From positions 1-35,738 of the forward strand of contig VXLW01000043.1 in the NCBI GenBank assembly GCA_009841435.1: a stretch of DNA of 35,738 nt, in the 5' to 3' direction. The notes below the pieces were generated by a model, which saw nothing but the letters and a program-made list of their open reading frames with translations, was not told the DNA's origin and ran no database searches. Origin of the DNA: Dehalococcoidia bacterium. GTDB taxonomy: Bacteria; Chloroflexota; Dehalococcoidia; Tepidiformales; Tepidiformaceae. Position numbers and translations under genes: made by a program. Below are positions 16,750 to 24,255 of the stretch, piece by piece; the first letter of the stretch is position 1; the number at the start of each line of letters is the position of its first letter.

Positions 16750-17202
16750 TCACCGCCTCCGGAGGCGGACGACGGGGATCTGGCGCGGGTTGGCTCGCTC
16801 CTGGTACTCGGTGTAGGGCGGGTAGGCGGCGGCTGCGATCGCCCAGAGACGGTCGCGCTCCTCGCCCTCGACGACCTCGGCGCTGACGGGGATGCGGCGG
16901 GTGTTCACGCGCAGCCAGGCCTGCGGGTTGGCGACGAGGTTGGGGAACCACGAGGGATGTGCGGGCGCACCGCCCTTCGAGCCGATGAGCACGAAGTCCC
17001 GATTGTCGCGGAAGAAGAAGAGGGGCACGGAGCGGAGGTCGCCGCTCGTGCGGCCAATAGTCGTGAGCATGGCCGTAGGGACGTAGGGCACGCCGCTCTG
17101 GCGGCTGATGTGTGCGCTCACGACGGACCAGCCGAGGAAGCGCACAAGGAAGCTCTCGACGGGTCGCAGGATGTTGAGACGCGTGAGGATGTCGAAGAGC
17201 AC
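16750..17202 (-). CDS. Ddn-like deazaflavin (F420)-dependent nitroreductase-family protein
   Basis: About 150 residues, the usual size of the Ddn/DUF385 family of split-beta-barrel proteins known from mycobacteria. The family core is clear: TTIGRTSGDLRSVPLFFF, VLIGSKGGAPAHPSWFPNLV, NPQAWLRVN, and a C-terminal WAIAAAAYPPYTEYQ. Members bind F420H2 and reduce quinones, nitroimidazoles or enones; the natural substrate here is unknown. GTG 17202 follows GGGAGG by 7 bases. It sits downstream of the crotonase and aldolase genes on the same strand, but a strong hairpin separates it from them. Confidence 0.88.
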   Translation of the reverse strand: MLFDILTRLNILRPVESFLVRFLGWSVVSAHISRQSGVPYVPTAMLTTIGRTSGDLRSVPLFFFRDNRDFVLIGSKGGAPAHPSWFPNLVANPQAWLRVNTRRIPVSAEVVEGEERDRLWAIAAAAYPPYTEYQERANPRQIPVVRLRRR

Positions 17203-17223
17203 GGGTCAGCCTCCCGGGAGCGG

Positions 17224-17249
17224 AGCGGGCGGCCCGAAAGCCGCCCGCT
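17224..17249. terminator. Hairpin between crotonase and Ddn-like genes
   Basis: Perfect 10-bp inverted repeat AGCGGGCGGC / GCCGCCCGCT with a 6-base loop, 24 bases after the crotonase stop on the minus strand and just before the Ddn-like gene SD. No U-run follows, so it may be a Rho-aided terminator, an attenuator or an mRNA-stabilising element. Confidence 0.45.
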
Positions 17250-17273
17250 GGTGCTTGTTGCCTCGCGACCGGG

Positions 17274-18140
17274 TCAGTTGGCGGCGGAGGCTTCCTTGCG
17301 AGCGCCACCACCGGGCCTCGGGGCCGCGCCCTCGCCCTGGTAGATGCCAGCGCCGCTGACCTCGCGCCAGTGCGTGTGCGCGAGCGTGTGCATGATGAAC
17401 ACGGCCTGCTGGGCGGTCCAGAGACCCTGCGCGTCCTGCGTCTGGTTGACCGCTTCCTTCGTGATCTTCAGGCCGAAGGACGGCTTCTCCGCGATCTTGC
17501 GCGCGAGATTCTCGACGTACTCGCTGAGCTCGTCGCGCGGGACGACCTCGTTCACCATGCCCGCCTCGTAGGCACGCTGGGCGCTCACCCAGTCGCCCGT
17601 GTAGAGCATCTGCCGGGCGAGGCGGTGGCCGAACTCCCACGGATGAGCGAAATACTCGACACCGGGGATGCCCCAGGCCACGACGAGGTCGCGGAACTCG
17701 GCATCGTCGGAGGCGATGATGATGTCGCAGACCCAGGCAAGCATGAGGCCGCCGGCGATGGTCTTGCCCTGCACCTCGGCGATCATCGGCTTGGGGAGGT
17801 TGCGCCAGCGGCGGCACATCTGGAGGTAGATCTCCTCCTCCTTGGCCATCGCGCCCTCGGCGCCTTCCAGGTCGAAGTTGGCCCACGTGCCGACGGGGCG
17901 GACGTCGTTGAAGCCGAGTCCGGTGCCGCCGCGCATGTCGTGGCCGGAGTTGAAGTGGGGGCCCTCGCCGCTGAGGATGATGACCTTCACCTGGTCGTCC
18001 TGGTTGGCGTAGTCGAAGGCGTCGTTCAGGTCGCGGGTGAGCCGCAGGTCCTGGGCGTTGCGCGCCTCAGGGCGGTTCATGCGGACGCGCACGATCTCGG
18101 GCGTCAGGTTCTCGTAGAGGACGGTCTGGTACTCAGGCAT
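17274..18140 (-). CDS. Crotonase-fold protein lacking both hydratase glutamates
   Basis: About 288 residues, enoyl-CoA hydratase/isomerase family. CoA-binding and oxyanion-hole text is intact: VRVRMNRPEARNAQ at the N-terminus, FNSGHDMRGG (64-72) and VQGKTIAGGLMLAWVCD (123-139). However, ungapped alignment on the Cys-Asp of WVCD to rat enoyl-CoA hydratase puts Met 133 at the Glu144 position and Val 153 at Glu164, so simple hydration of enoyl-CoA is unlikely; another crotonase-type reaction is expected. The C-terminus has a glycine-rich tail. ATG 18140 follows GGAG by 6 bases. It lies between the HpcH-type aldolase and the Ddn-like gene on the minus strand. Confidence 0.86.
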   Translation of the reverse strand: MPEYQTVLYENLTPEIVRVRMNRPEARNAQDLRLTRDLNDAFDYANQDDQVKVIILSGEGPHFNSGHDMRGGTGLGFNDVRPVGTWANFDLEGAEGAMAKEEEIYLQMCRRWRNLPKPMIAEVQGKTIAGGLMLAWVCDIIIASDDAEFRDLVVAWGIPGVEYFAHPWEFGHRLARQMLYTGDWVSAQRAYEAGMVNEVVPRDELSEYVENLARKIAEKPSFGLKITKEAVNQTQDAQGLWTAQQAVFIMHTLAHTHWREVSGAGIYQGEGAAPRPGGGARKEASAAN

Positions 18141-18170
18141 GGGGCACTCCCCTCCTGCGAAGGTGCGGTG

Positions 18171-18194
18171 AGTATACGCGCCTCGAATAGGCGC
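18171..18194 (-). promoter_or_regulatory. Candidate -10 and hairpin upstream of crotonase gene
   Basis: In the 70-base gap after the aldolase gene, the minus strand reads a small perfect hairpin GCGCCT-ATTCG-AGGCGC (18194-18178) followed at once by TATACT (18176-18171), 5 of 6 to the -10 consensus and 30 bases before the crotonase start. No -35 is seen at the right distance. It may be a terminator stem joined to a weak promoter. Confidence 0.3.
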
Positions 18195-18210
18195 CGGAGC
18201 CGAGGACGGC

Positions 18211-19038
18211 TCAGATCGTCTCCTCCGACTCGCCGACGTCGGTTGCGTCGCCGCCGCCGACCTCCTCGCCGGCTGCGCGGATAGCGCCAAATTCTTCGCG
18301 GAAGGCGTTGTGCACGGCGCGCGTCTCGGTGCAGTGCAGCACGAAGCGGGCGCCTTCGCGCAGCCACTTCTGCGAGAGGTCGACGGTCTGGTGGTGGATG
18401 AGGACGGGGACGTTGCGGGCCTGGCAGGTGGCGATGATGGTGCGCAACGCGGCCTCGTAGTCGGGGTGGTCGTACTGGTCGGGGACGCCGAGGGAGATGC
18501 TGAGGTCGTTGGGACCGACGAAGATGGCGTCGACGCCTTCGATCGCGACGATGTCATCGAGGGCCTCCATCGCGGGCACGCTCTCGATGCCGACGATGCA
18601 GACGCTGTTGCGGTTGCGCCGCTCGAGGTACTCGCGGGAGGCGTCGCTGGGGAACTCGCCCTGCTCGACGACGCGCCGGACCAGCTCGCCCTTGAGGGGC
18701 CGCCACTTGGTCGCGCCCACCACCTCGCGGACCTCGCCGGGGGTCTCGCAGTAGGGGGCGAGGATGCCCTGCGCGCCCGCGTCGAGCGCCATGGTGATGT
18801 AGTGGGAGCTGGGGATGGGGACGCGGACGATGGGGACGACGTCCACGCTCGTGAGGCCCGAGAGGAGGTCGGCGATTTCGCTGCGGCCGCGGGGGGCGTG
18901 CTCGCTATCGATGATGACGTAGTCGAGGCCGAGGCCGGCGATGGTCGTGGCCCAGCGGGGGTTGCGGGCGGCGGAGAGCATCGTCCCGTAGACGATGCCT
19001 CCCGCGCGTGTCTTCGCCTTCAAATCTGCACCGTTCAT
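18211..19038 (-). CDS. HpcH/HpaI family aldolase
   Basis: About 275 residues, class II metal-dependent aldolase of the HpcH/HpaI (2-keto-3-deoxyacid) family. Active-site residues are all in place: His 47 in IDSEHAPRG, Arg 72 in IVRVP, Glu 152 in VGIESVPAMEAL and Asp 178 in FVGPNDLSISLG, the last two being metal ligands in HpaI. GAQGILAPYCETP and the WRPLKGE loop also match. Typical reaction: reversible cleavage of a 4-hydroxy-2-ketoacid to pyruvate and an aldehyde; some relatives act on CoA thioesters. ATG 19038 with GGAGG 5 bases upstream is preferred to 19095. Divergent from the kinase genes. Confidence 0.88.
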   Translation of the reverse strand: MNGADLKAKTRAGGIVYGTMLSAARNPRWATTIAGLGLDYVIIDSEHAPRGRSEIADLLSGLTSVDVVPIVRVPIPSSHYITMALDAGAQGILAPYCETPGEVREVVGATKWRPLKGELVRRVVEQGEFPSDASREYLERRNRNSVCIVGIESVPAMEALDDIVAIEGVDAIFVGPNDLSISLGVPDQYDHPDYEAALRTIIATCQARNVPVLIHHQTVDLSQKWLREGARFVLHCTETRAVHNAFREEFGAIRAAGEEVGGGDATDVGESEETI

Positions 19039-19134
19039 GGGGGCCTCCGGGTGGGTTGTGGCACTAGGGATACGAGGTGTGGGCGTGGTCTGCAAGATGA
19101 GGTCCCCCTACGATGCCCGGCTGGAGGGAGTCCT

Positions 19135-20232
19135 ATGTCGAACCTGCCCATTCCGCTGGCCTACGAGGACTTCACGCCCGACTGGGCGACCGACGCCCTG
19201 CGCTCCAGTGGGACGCTTGAGGACGAGCGCGTCACCGCGGTCGAGACGTCGCCGGTAGGCGAAGGCTTCGGCTTCCTCGGTTCGCTCGCGCGGCTATCCC
19301 TCGCGTATGACCGGCCGCGTCCGGGCGCGCCGGCGACGGTTGTGGCGAAGTTCCCCACACCGGTCGAGATGAACCTGGCGCTCGCGCTCCAGTACCAGGT
19401 GTACGAGCGCGAGGCGCGCTTCTTCAACGAGATCAAGAGCAGCATCAGCGCCATGCCCACGCCGGAGGCCTACTACGTCGACATCAAGGAGTCGGGCCAG
19501 GGCGTGATCCTGCTCGAGGACCTTGACGGGAGGGGCCAGGTTGGCGACCAGCTTGCCGGCGCCTCCCTGAAAGAGGCCGAGCAGCTCATGACGCAGATCG
19601 CCGACCTGCACGCCACCTGGTGGGACCGGGCGGAGGAGGAGACGATCTCCTGGGTGCCCGCCTTCGACGGCCCCGTCTGGGCCATGACGGCACAGACCTT
19701 GCCTTCCCTCTGGCCGACCTATCAGCAGGACTCCAGCCACATGCTCCTGCCCGGGATGGCCGACATCATCGAGCGCACCTGGGAGGGGCTGCCGTGGCTG
19801 GGCCAGCAGCTGAGCCGCGGCCCGATGACGCTCGTGCACGGCGACTACCGGCTCGACAACATGTGCTTCCCCAACCAGGAGGGCGAGCCCATCATCGTCT
19901 TCGACTGGCAGCTCATGTCGCGTGGCCGGGGGCCATACGACGTCGCATATTTCATGAGCCAGAGCGTCGATGTGGAGCTGCGGCGCGAGCACGAGCGATC
20001 GCTGGTGAAGCGCTACCACGACGGCCTCGTGGCCGGGGGCGTGCGCGACTACTCCTTCGACGACTGCTTCGAGGACTACCGTCTGGCGACGCTCTGGTGC
20101 GTGATGTATCCCGTGGCGATGGGCGGGGGCATGGCGGCCAACGAGCGCGCCCTGGAGATCGCGGCGGAAATCTCGAAGCGCTCCTTCAATACGATCCTGG
20201 ACCTCGATTCGGTCTCGGTCCTGCCCAGCTGA
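19135..20232 (+). CDS. Small-molecule phosphotransferase (CHK/ecdysteroid-kinase-like), copy 1
   Basis: Protein-kinase-fold phosphotransferase of about 365 residues. The catalytic loop is VHGDYRLDNMCF (H235 onward) and the metal-binding Asp follows in IVFDWQLMSRGRGPYDVAYF. The region GVILLEDLDGRG corresponds to the hinge and LIAKF/VVAKF to the nucleotide-binding Lys. This pattern belongs to the EcKL/CHK-like group, which phosphorylates alcohol groups of small molecules; the substrate is unknown. The gene is the first of a tandem pair with the next gene, sharing most of its length. GGAGG-type SD lies 4-8 bases before ATG 19135. It is divergent from the aldolase gene with 96 bases between starts. 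Confidence 0.86.
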   Translation: MSNLPIPLAYEDFTPDWATDALRSSGTLEDERVTAVETSPVGEGFGFLGSLARLSLAYDRPRPGAPATVVAKFPTPVEMNLALALQYQVYEREARFFNEIKSSISAMPTPEAYYVDIKESGQGVILLEDLDGRGQVGDQLAGASLKEAEQLMTQIADLHATWWDRAEEETISWVPAFDGPVWAMTAQTLPSLWPTYQQDSSHMLLPGMADIIERTWEGLPWLGQQLSRGPMTLVHGDYRLDNMCFPNQEGEPIIVFDWQLMSRGRGPYDVAYFMSQSVDVELRREHERSLVKRYHDGLVAGGVRDYSFDDCFEDYRLATLWCVMYPVAMGGGMAANERALEIAAEISKRSFNTILDLDSVSVLPS

Positions 20233-20283
20233 GCGGTCACAGTCTTCCAGCCATCAACCACCACCGGTAACGGAGCGTGCCCC

Positions 20284-21387
20284 ATGAGTGACCTGCCTAT
20301 TCCCCTGTCGGCCGAGGACTTCACCCCGGACTGGCTGACCGCCGCCCTGCGTTCGAACGGAACAATCGAGGACGAGCGGGTCGTCTCCGTGGAGGCGATC
20401 CCCATGGGCGAGGAGTTCGGCTTCCTCGGGTCCCTCCTGCGGCTGTCGCTCACCTACGACCGGCCCCGGGCGGCCGCGCCCGCGACGCTGATCGCGAAGT
20501 TCGCGGCGGGCGCGGAGATGAACCGCGCGTTCGCCCGCCAGTACGGGATTTATGTCACCGAGGCGCGCTTCTTCCAGGACCTGCAGCCCTCGCTGACGGC
20601 GATGCCCACCGTTCAGGCCGTCTACACCGACTATGACTCCGCCGCCGGCGATGGCGTCACCATCCTCGAGGACCTGCAAGGGAAGCTCCGCATCGGCGAC
20701 CAGATGGTGTCGCCCCCGCACACCGAGGCCCTCAAGATCGTCGAGCAGTCGGCAGGACTGCACGCGACCTGGTGGGGCAAGGCGGACGCGGACGATCTGG
20801 CCTGGATTCCGAAGACGGACGGCCCGGTGTGGGCGATGGCGCCGGCGACGCTGCAGGGCTTCTGGCCGGTGTACCAGCAGAACTTCGGGCACATGCTCAC
20901 GCCCGACCTGATCTCGGCGGTGGAGCGGACGTGGGCGCAAATGGACTGGGTCTTCAAGCGCTTCGCGACGCCCCCGATCACCGTCATTCATGGGGACTAC
21001 CGGCTCGACAACATGTTCTTCCCCGACCGCGAGGGCGACCCCATCACCGTCATCGACTTCCAGCTGATGGCGCGCGGGCGCGGTCCGTACGACATCGCCT
21101 ACTTCGCCAGCCAGAGCCTGGACGTGGAGCAGCGCCGGGCGACCGAGCGCGAGCTCGTGCGCCACTACCACGACACGCTCGTGGCAGCGGGCGTACGGGA
21201 CTATTCGTTCGACGACTGCTTCGAGGACTACCGGCTGGCGACGCTCTGGTGCGCCGTCTACCCGATCGGGATGGGCGGGGGGCTTGCCGGGGACAGCCAG
21301 CGGCACCTCGACCTGGCGACGGAGGTCTCGCGCCGCTGCTTCACGGCGATCGTGGACCTGGACGCCGTCTCGACCCTGCCGAGCTGA
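20284..21387 (+). CDS. Small-molecule phosphotransferase (CHK/ecdysteroid-kinase-like), copy 2
   Basis: About 367 residues, clear tandem paralogue of the preceding kinase gene: the starts MSNLPIPLAYEDFTPDW and MSDLPIPLSAEDFTPDW, the segment GVRDYSFDDCFEDYRLATLW, and the ends LDLDSVSVLPS and VDLDAVSTLPS match almost throughout. Catalytic loop IHGDYRLDNMFF (H236) and IDFQLMARGRGPYD are intact, so both copies should be active. Differences lie mainly in the middle (residues 85-215), the part that usually sets substrate choice in this fold. CGGAG lies 8 bases before ATG 20284; 51 bases separate it from copy 1, so cotranscription is likely. It ends one base before the convergent DinB-like gene. Confidence 0.87.
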   Translation: MSDLPIPLSAEDFTPDWLTAALRSNGTIEDERVVSVEAIPMGEEFGFLGSLLRLSLTYDRPRAAAPATLIAKFAAGAEMNRAFARQYGIYVTEARFFQDLQPSLTAMPTVQAVYTDYDSAAGDGVTILEDLQGKLRIGDQMVSPPHTEALKIVEQSAGLHATWWGKADADDLAWIPKTDGPVWAMAPATLQGFWPVYQQNFGHMLTPDLISAVERTWAQMDWVFKRFATPPITVIHGDYRLDNMFFPDREGDPITVIDFQLMARGRGPYDIAYFASQSLDVEQRRATERELVRHYHDTLVAAGVRDYSFDDCFEDYRLATLWCAVYPIGMGGGLAGDSQRHLDLATEVSRRCFTAIVDLDAVSTLPS

Positions 21388-21388
21388 G

Positions 21389-21874
21389 TCAGGCGCCGGC
21401 TGCTTCGAGCGCTCCCTCGATCTCGCCGAGGTGGGCCTCGACATGCATGGTCATCGACATGAGGACAAGGTCCGACATCTGGATCTCGTTGGGCATGATG
21501 GGGAGCTTGACGGGCCGCGCCAGTGTCTCATCGTCGAGACCCCCGATGCCGGTGACCGCCTCTTCGTAGGCGGCGTGCATCTCGTCGAGAATCTCGGCGG
21601 CGGACATGCCGGCCCGTTCGGCGATCTGCTGGGCGTTCATCGCCTCGCCCTCGTCGGCGGGCGGCGACTCGGCGCCGGAGTCCGCCATGGCGCTCACCAT
21701 CTCGATGAGGGGGAGGGGATTGGCGCGGGCGGCGAGGTGGCTGAGGGTGTCACGCACATTCCAGTCACCTTCCGCGAGGGGAGCCTCGGGCGCGGCAATA
21801 ATGCGCTCGCGCAGCGCCTCGCCGCGGGCATCGGCGTTACGGATGGCCTGGACAATGGCTTCGCGGGTGGCCAT
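21389..21874 (-). CDS. DinB/mycothiol-S-transferase-like four-helix protein
   Basis: About 161 residues, predicted four-helix bundle of the DinB/YfiT/maleylpyruvate-isomerase N-terminal superfamily. The metal-ligand pattern is visible: a His in WNVRDTLSHLAA (after helix 2 start) and two near the end in MTMHVEAHLGEIE. Members bind a divalent metal and often move a low-molecular-weight thiol onto a substrate; the actual activity here is unknown. ATG 21874 with GAGGAG 6 bases upstream is preferred; the upstream open frame has no family resemblance. Convergent with the kinase pair and divergent from the flavoprotein gene. Confidence 0.75.
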   Translation of the reverse strand: MATREAIVQAIRNADARGEALRERIIAAPEAPLAEGDWNVRDTLSHLAARANPLPLIEMVSAMADSGAESPPADEGEAMNAQQIAERAGMSAAEILDEMHAAYEEAVTGIGGLDDETLARPVKLPIMPNEIQMSDLVLMSMTMHVEAHLGEIEGALEAAGA

Positions 21875-21987
21875 TAGGGACTCCTCTCGTATCGACCTAT
21901 CGTACGGTGCCCGCATTCTCGCCTCTGCGGGCAAGGGATGCCACAAACGTGGTTGACGGTGCCGCGACCGGTCCAGAGAATCGCGCG

Positions 21988-23202
21988 GTGCCTCATCCCG
22001 ACCGAATCGCCATCGTGGGGGCTTCCCTGGGCGGCCTTCGCACCGCGCAGGCGTTGCGCGGACGGGGCAAGTTCGAGGGGACGATCACCCTCATCGGCGC
22101 CGAACCCCACTACCCCTACGACCGACCGCCCCTCTCGAAGCAGGTGCTGGCAGGCGAGTGGGGTCCGGAGCGCACCCTCCTCGACCCGCCCGACAAGGTC
22201 GACGAGCTCGGGCTGGACCTGCGGCTCGGCGCGCGGGCCGAGGGACTCGACCTGGAGGCGCGCGACGTCGCACTGAGCGACGGCGAGCGCGTCGGCTTCG
22301 ACTCGCTCATCATCGCGACCGGGGCGACCCCGCGGACGCTCCCGAACACGCCGGACCTCGCCGGGATCTACACGCTCCGCACCATCGACGACTCGATGCG
22401 AATCCGCGCCGAGCTGGCCCAGGGGCCGCGGGTGGCGGTGGTGGGAGCGGGGTTCATCGGGGCGGAGGTGGCGGCCGTGGCGTGCAGCGCTGGGCTTGAG
22501 GTGACGCTCATCGAGGCGCTGCCGGCACCGCTCGCGAACGCCGTGGGCACGGATGTGGGCGAGGCATGCGCGGCGATGCACCGCAGCCACGGCGTGGATG
22601 TGCGCTGCGACACCCTCGTGGCCGGTTTCGAGGGCAGCGAGCGCGTCGAGCGGGTGGTGCTCGCCGACGGCTCGAGAGTCGAGGCGGACCTGGTCGTCGT
22701 CGGCATCGGGGTCGCGCCGGAGACGCGCTGGCTCGAGGGCTCGGGACTGGAGCTCCGCGACGGCGTCGTCTGCGACGCCACCTGCGCGGCGGCGCCAGGC
22801 ATCTACGCGGTCGGGGACGTGTGCCGCTGGTACAACCCGATCTTCGAGGAGGAGATGCGGGTCGAACACTGGACGAACGTGATCCACCAGAGCCGCCACG
22901 TCGCACGCAACCTTCTGGCGGAGCCGGGCGAGGCGCGGCCATTCGCATCGGTGCCGTACGTCTGGTCTGACCAGTACGACGCGAGCATCCAGTCGCTTGG
23001 GCACCCCCGGGCGGAGGACGAGGTCGAGGTCCTGCACGGCTCGCTGGAGAGCCTCGAGTTCGTGGCCGGCTACCAGCGAAACGGGATCATCGTGGGCGGC
23101 CTGACATTCAACATGCCCCAGCAGCTCTCCTCGTACCGCCCCCTCATCGAGCAGCGCACCCCCTGGGAGGCCGTGCTCGAGCACGCCCAGGCGATGGGCT
23201 AG
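21988..23202 (+). CDS. FAD-dependent ferredoxin reductase-type oxidoreductase
   Basis: About 404 residues, class I pyridine nucleotide-disulfide-type flavoprotein of the rhodocoxin/putidaredoxin/BphA4 reductase group. FAD-binding fold at the N-terminus (IAIVGASLGGLRTAQALRG), TGATPRTLP at the junction, NAD-binding fold (VAVVGAGFIGAEVAAVACSA), the FAD closing motif GIYAVGDVCRW, and a C-terminal reductase domain with VPYVWSDQYDASIQ. There are no redox-active Cys pairs, as expected. It passes electrons from NAD(P)H to a ferredoxin that feeds an oxygenase, but neither partner is in this window. The start is uncertain: GTG 21988 fits the family length; the frame is open to GTG 21907. Confidence 0.88.
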   Translation: MPHPDRIAIVGASLGGLRTAQALRGRGKFEGTITLIGAEPHYPYDRPPLSKQVLAGEWGPERTLLDPPDKVDELGLDLRLGARAEGLDLEARDVALSDGERVGFDSLIIATGATPRTLPNTPDLAGIYTLRTIDDSMRIRAELAQGPRVAVVGAGFIGAEVAAVACSAGLEVTLIEALPAPLANAVGTDVGEACAAMHRSHGVDVRCDTLVAGFEGSERVERVVLADGSRVEADLVVVGIGVAPETRWLEGSGLELRDGVVCDATCAAAPGIYAVGDVCRWYNPIFEEEMRVEHWTNVIHQSRHVARNLLAEPGEARPFASVPYVWSDQYDASIQSLGHPRAEDEVEVLHGSLESLEFVAGYQRNGIIVGGLTFNMPQQLSSYRPLIEQRTPWEAVLEHAQAMG

Positions 23203-23254
23203 GAAGCCCCCCGACCGCGCGGGTATCATCGCCGCGCCACTGGGGAGGCTGGGC

Positions 23255-24250
23255 ATGGACCTCGCAGAGCTCTCCGAACGCCTCGTGCCGTTCTGTCGTG
23301 AGCACCTGGGCGACCCCGCGGCCACGGTCTCGAACGTCGAAACGATGCCGGGGCACGCGGGCTTCTCCTTCGGCTTCACGGCCACCGCCAACGGCGAGTC
23401 CAGCTCCTACGTGTTGCGTGTGCCCCCGCCGAACGTGCGGCGGGTTGGCACCGCCGACGTGATCCGGCAGGCGCGCGTCGTGCATGCCCTTCGGGATACC
23501 GATGTGCCGGTCGTGGACGTGATCTGGTCGAGCGAGGACGAGCGCTGGTTCGGCTCGCCCTACTTCATCGTGAACAAGCTCCAGGGAGACGTGCTGCGGA
23601 GCGACTGGGGCTGGGATATGCCGGCGGAGGAGATGCGCCCGGTCGCTTTCCAGGCGATGCGCGCGCTCGCTTCGCTGCACCTGCTCGACTGGCGGGAGTA
23701 CGTTCCCGACGACGGACCGCCGCTCGAGCTGGAGCCGGACGTGACGCGCTGGGACCGCTTCTACGAGCGCTCCGGTGACATGGACCTCGTGGCGCTCGCT
23801 CCGGACGTGCGGGAGAAGCTGCTCGAACGGCTGCCGGAGGAACCCCGAATCGGCATGTTCCATGGAGACTTCCAGTGGTCGAACGTGTTCTACAGCTTCG
23901 ACGGCAAGCTGCAGGCGGTCATCGACTGGGAGCTGTGGGGCGTGGGGGCGACGCTGAACGACCTCGGCTGGGTGATCACGTTCGCCGACGCGGAGGCGTG
24001 GAAGCATGGCCTCCGGCACGCGCTGCCTCCACCCGACGACCTTATCGCCGAGTACGTCGACACCTACGGAAGCGACCCGGGCGACATCGCCTGGTACCGG
24101 GCGCTGGCGGCCTACAAGTTCGGGATCATCAGCGGCTTCAACCTGTACCTGCACCGTACCGGGAAGCGCCCGGACCCCTCGTGGGAGGACACGGCGCTCT
24201 CGGCGCCTTTCCTCATGCGGCGCGCCCTCGAAGTGCTCGACGGGGGGTAG
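23255..24250 (+). CDS. ACAD10/11-type phosphotransferase (hydroxyacyl kinase-like)
   Basis: About 331 residues, aminoglycoside-phosphotransferase fold. Catalytic loop FHGDFQWSNVFY (H203) and metal site AVIDWELWGVGATLNDLGW match the kinase domain fused to ACAD10/ACAD11 in animals and the stand-alone bacterial LvaA group, which phosphorylates 4-hydroxyacyl-CoA esters. The N-terminal lobe reads YVLRVPPP and the hinge YFIVNKLQG. Because acyl-CoA genes follow directly, phosphorylation of a hydroxyl on an acyl or acyl-CoA is the best guess; antibiotic resistance is unlikely. GGGGAGG lies 6 bases before ATG 23255. First gene of a six-gene operon; 5 bases to the next gene. A possible -10, TATCAT, is at 23224-23229. 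Confidence 0.85.
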   Translation: MDLAELSERLVPFCREHLGDPAATVSNVETMPGHAGFSFGFTATANGESSSYVLRVPPPNVRRVGTADVIRQARVVHALRDTDVPVVDVIWSSEDERWFGSPYFIVNKLQGDVLRSDWGWDMPAEEMRPVAFQAMRALASLHLLDWREYVPDDGPPLELEPDVTRWDRFYERSGDMDLVALAPDVREKLLERLPEEPRIGMFHGDFQWSNVFYSFDGKLQAVIDWELWGVGATLNDLGWVITFADAEAWKHGLRHALPPPDDLIAEYVDTYGSDPGDIAWYRALAAYKFGIISGFNLYLHRTGKRPDPSWEDTALSAPFLMRRALEVLDGG

Positions 24251-24255
24251 GCGCC

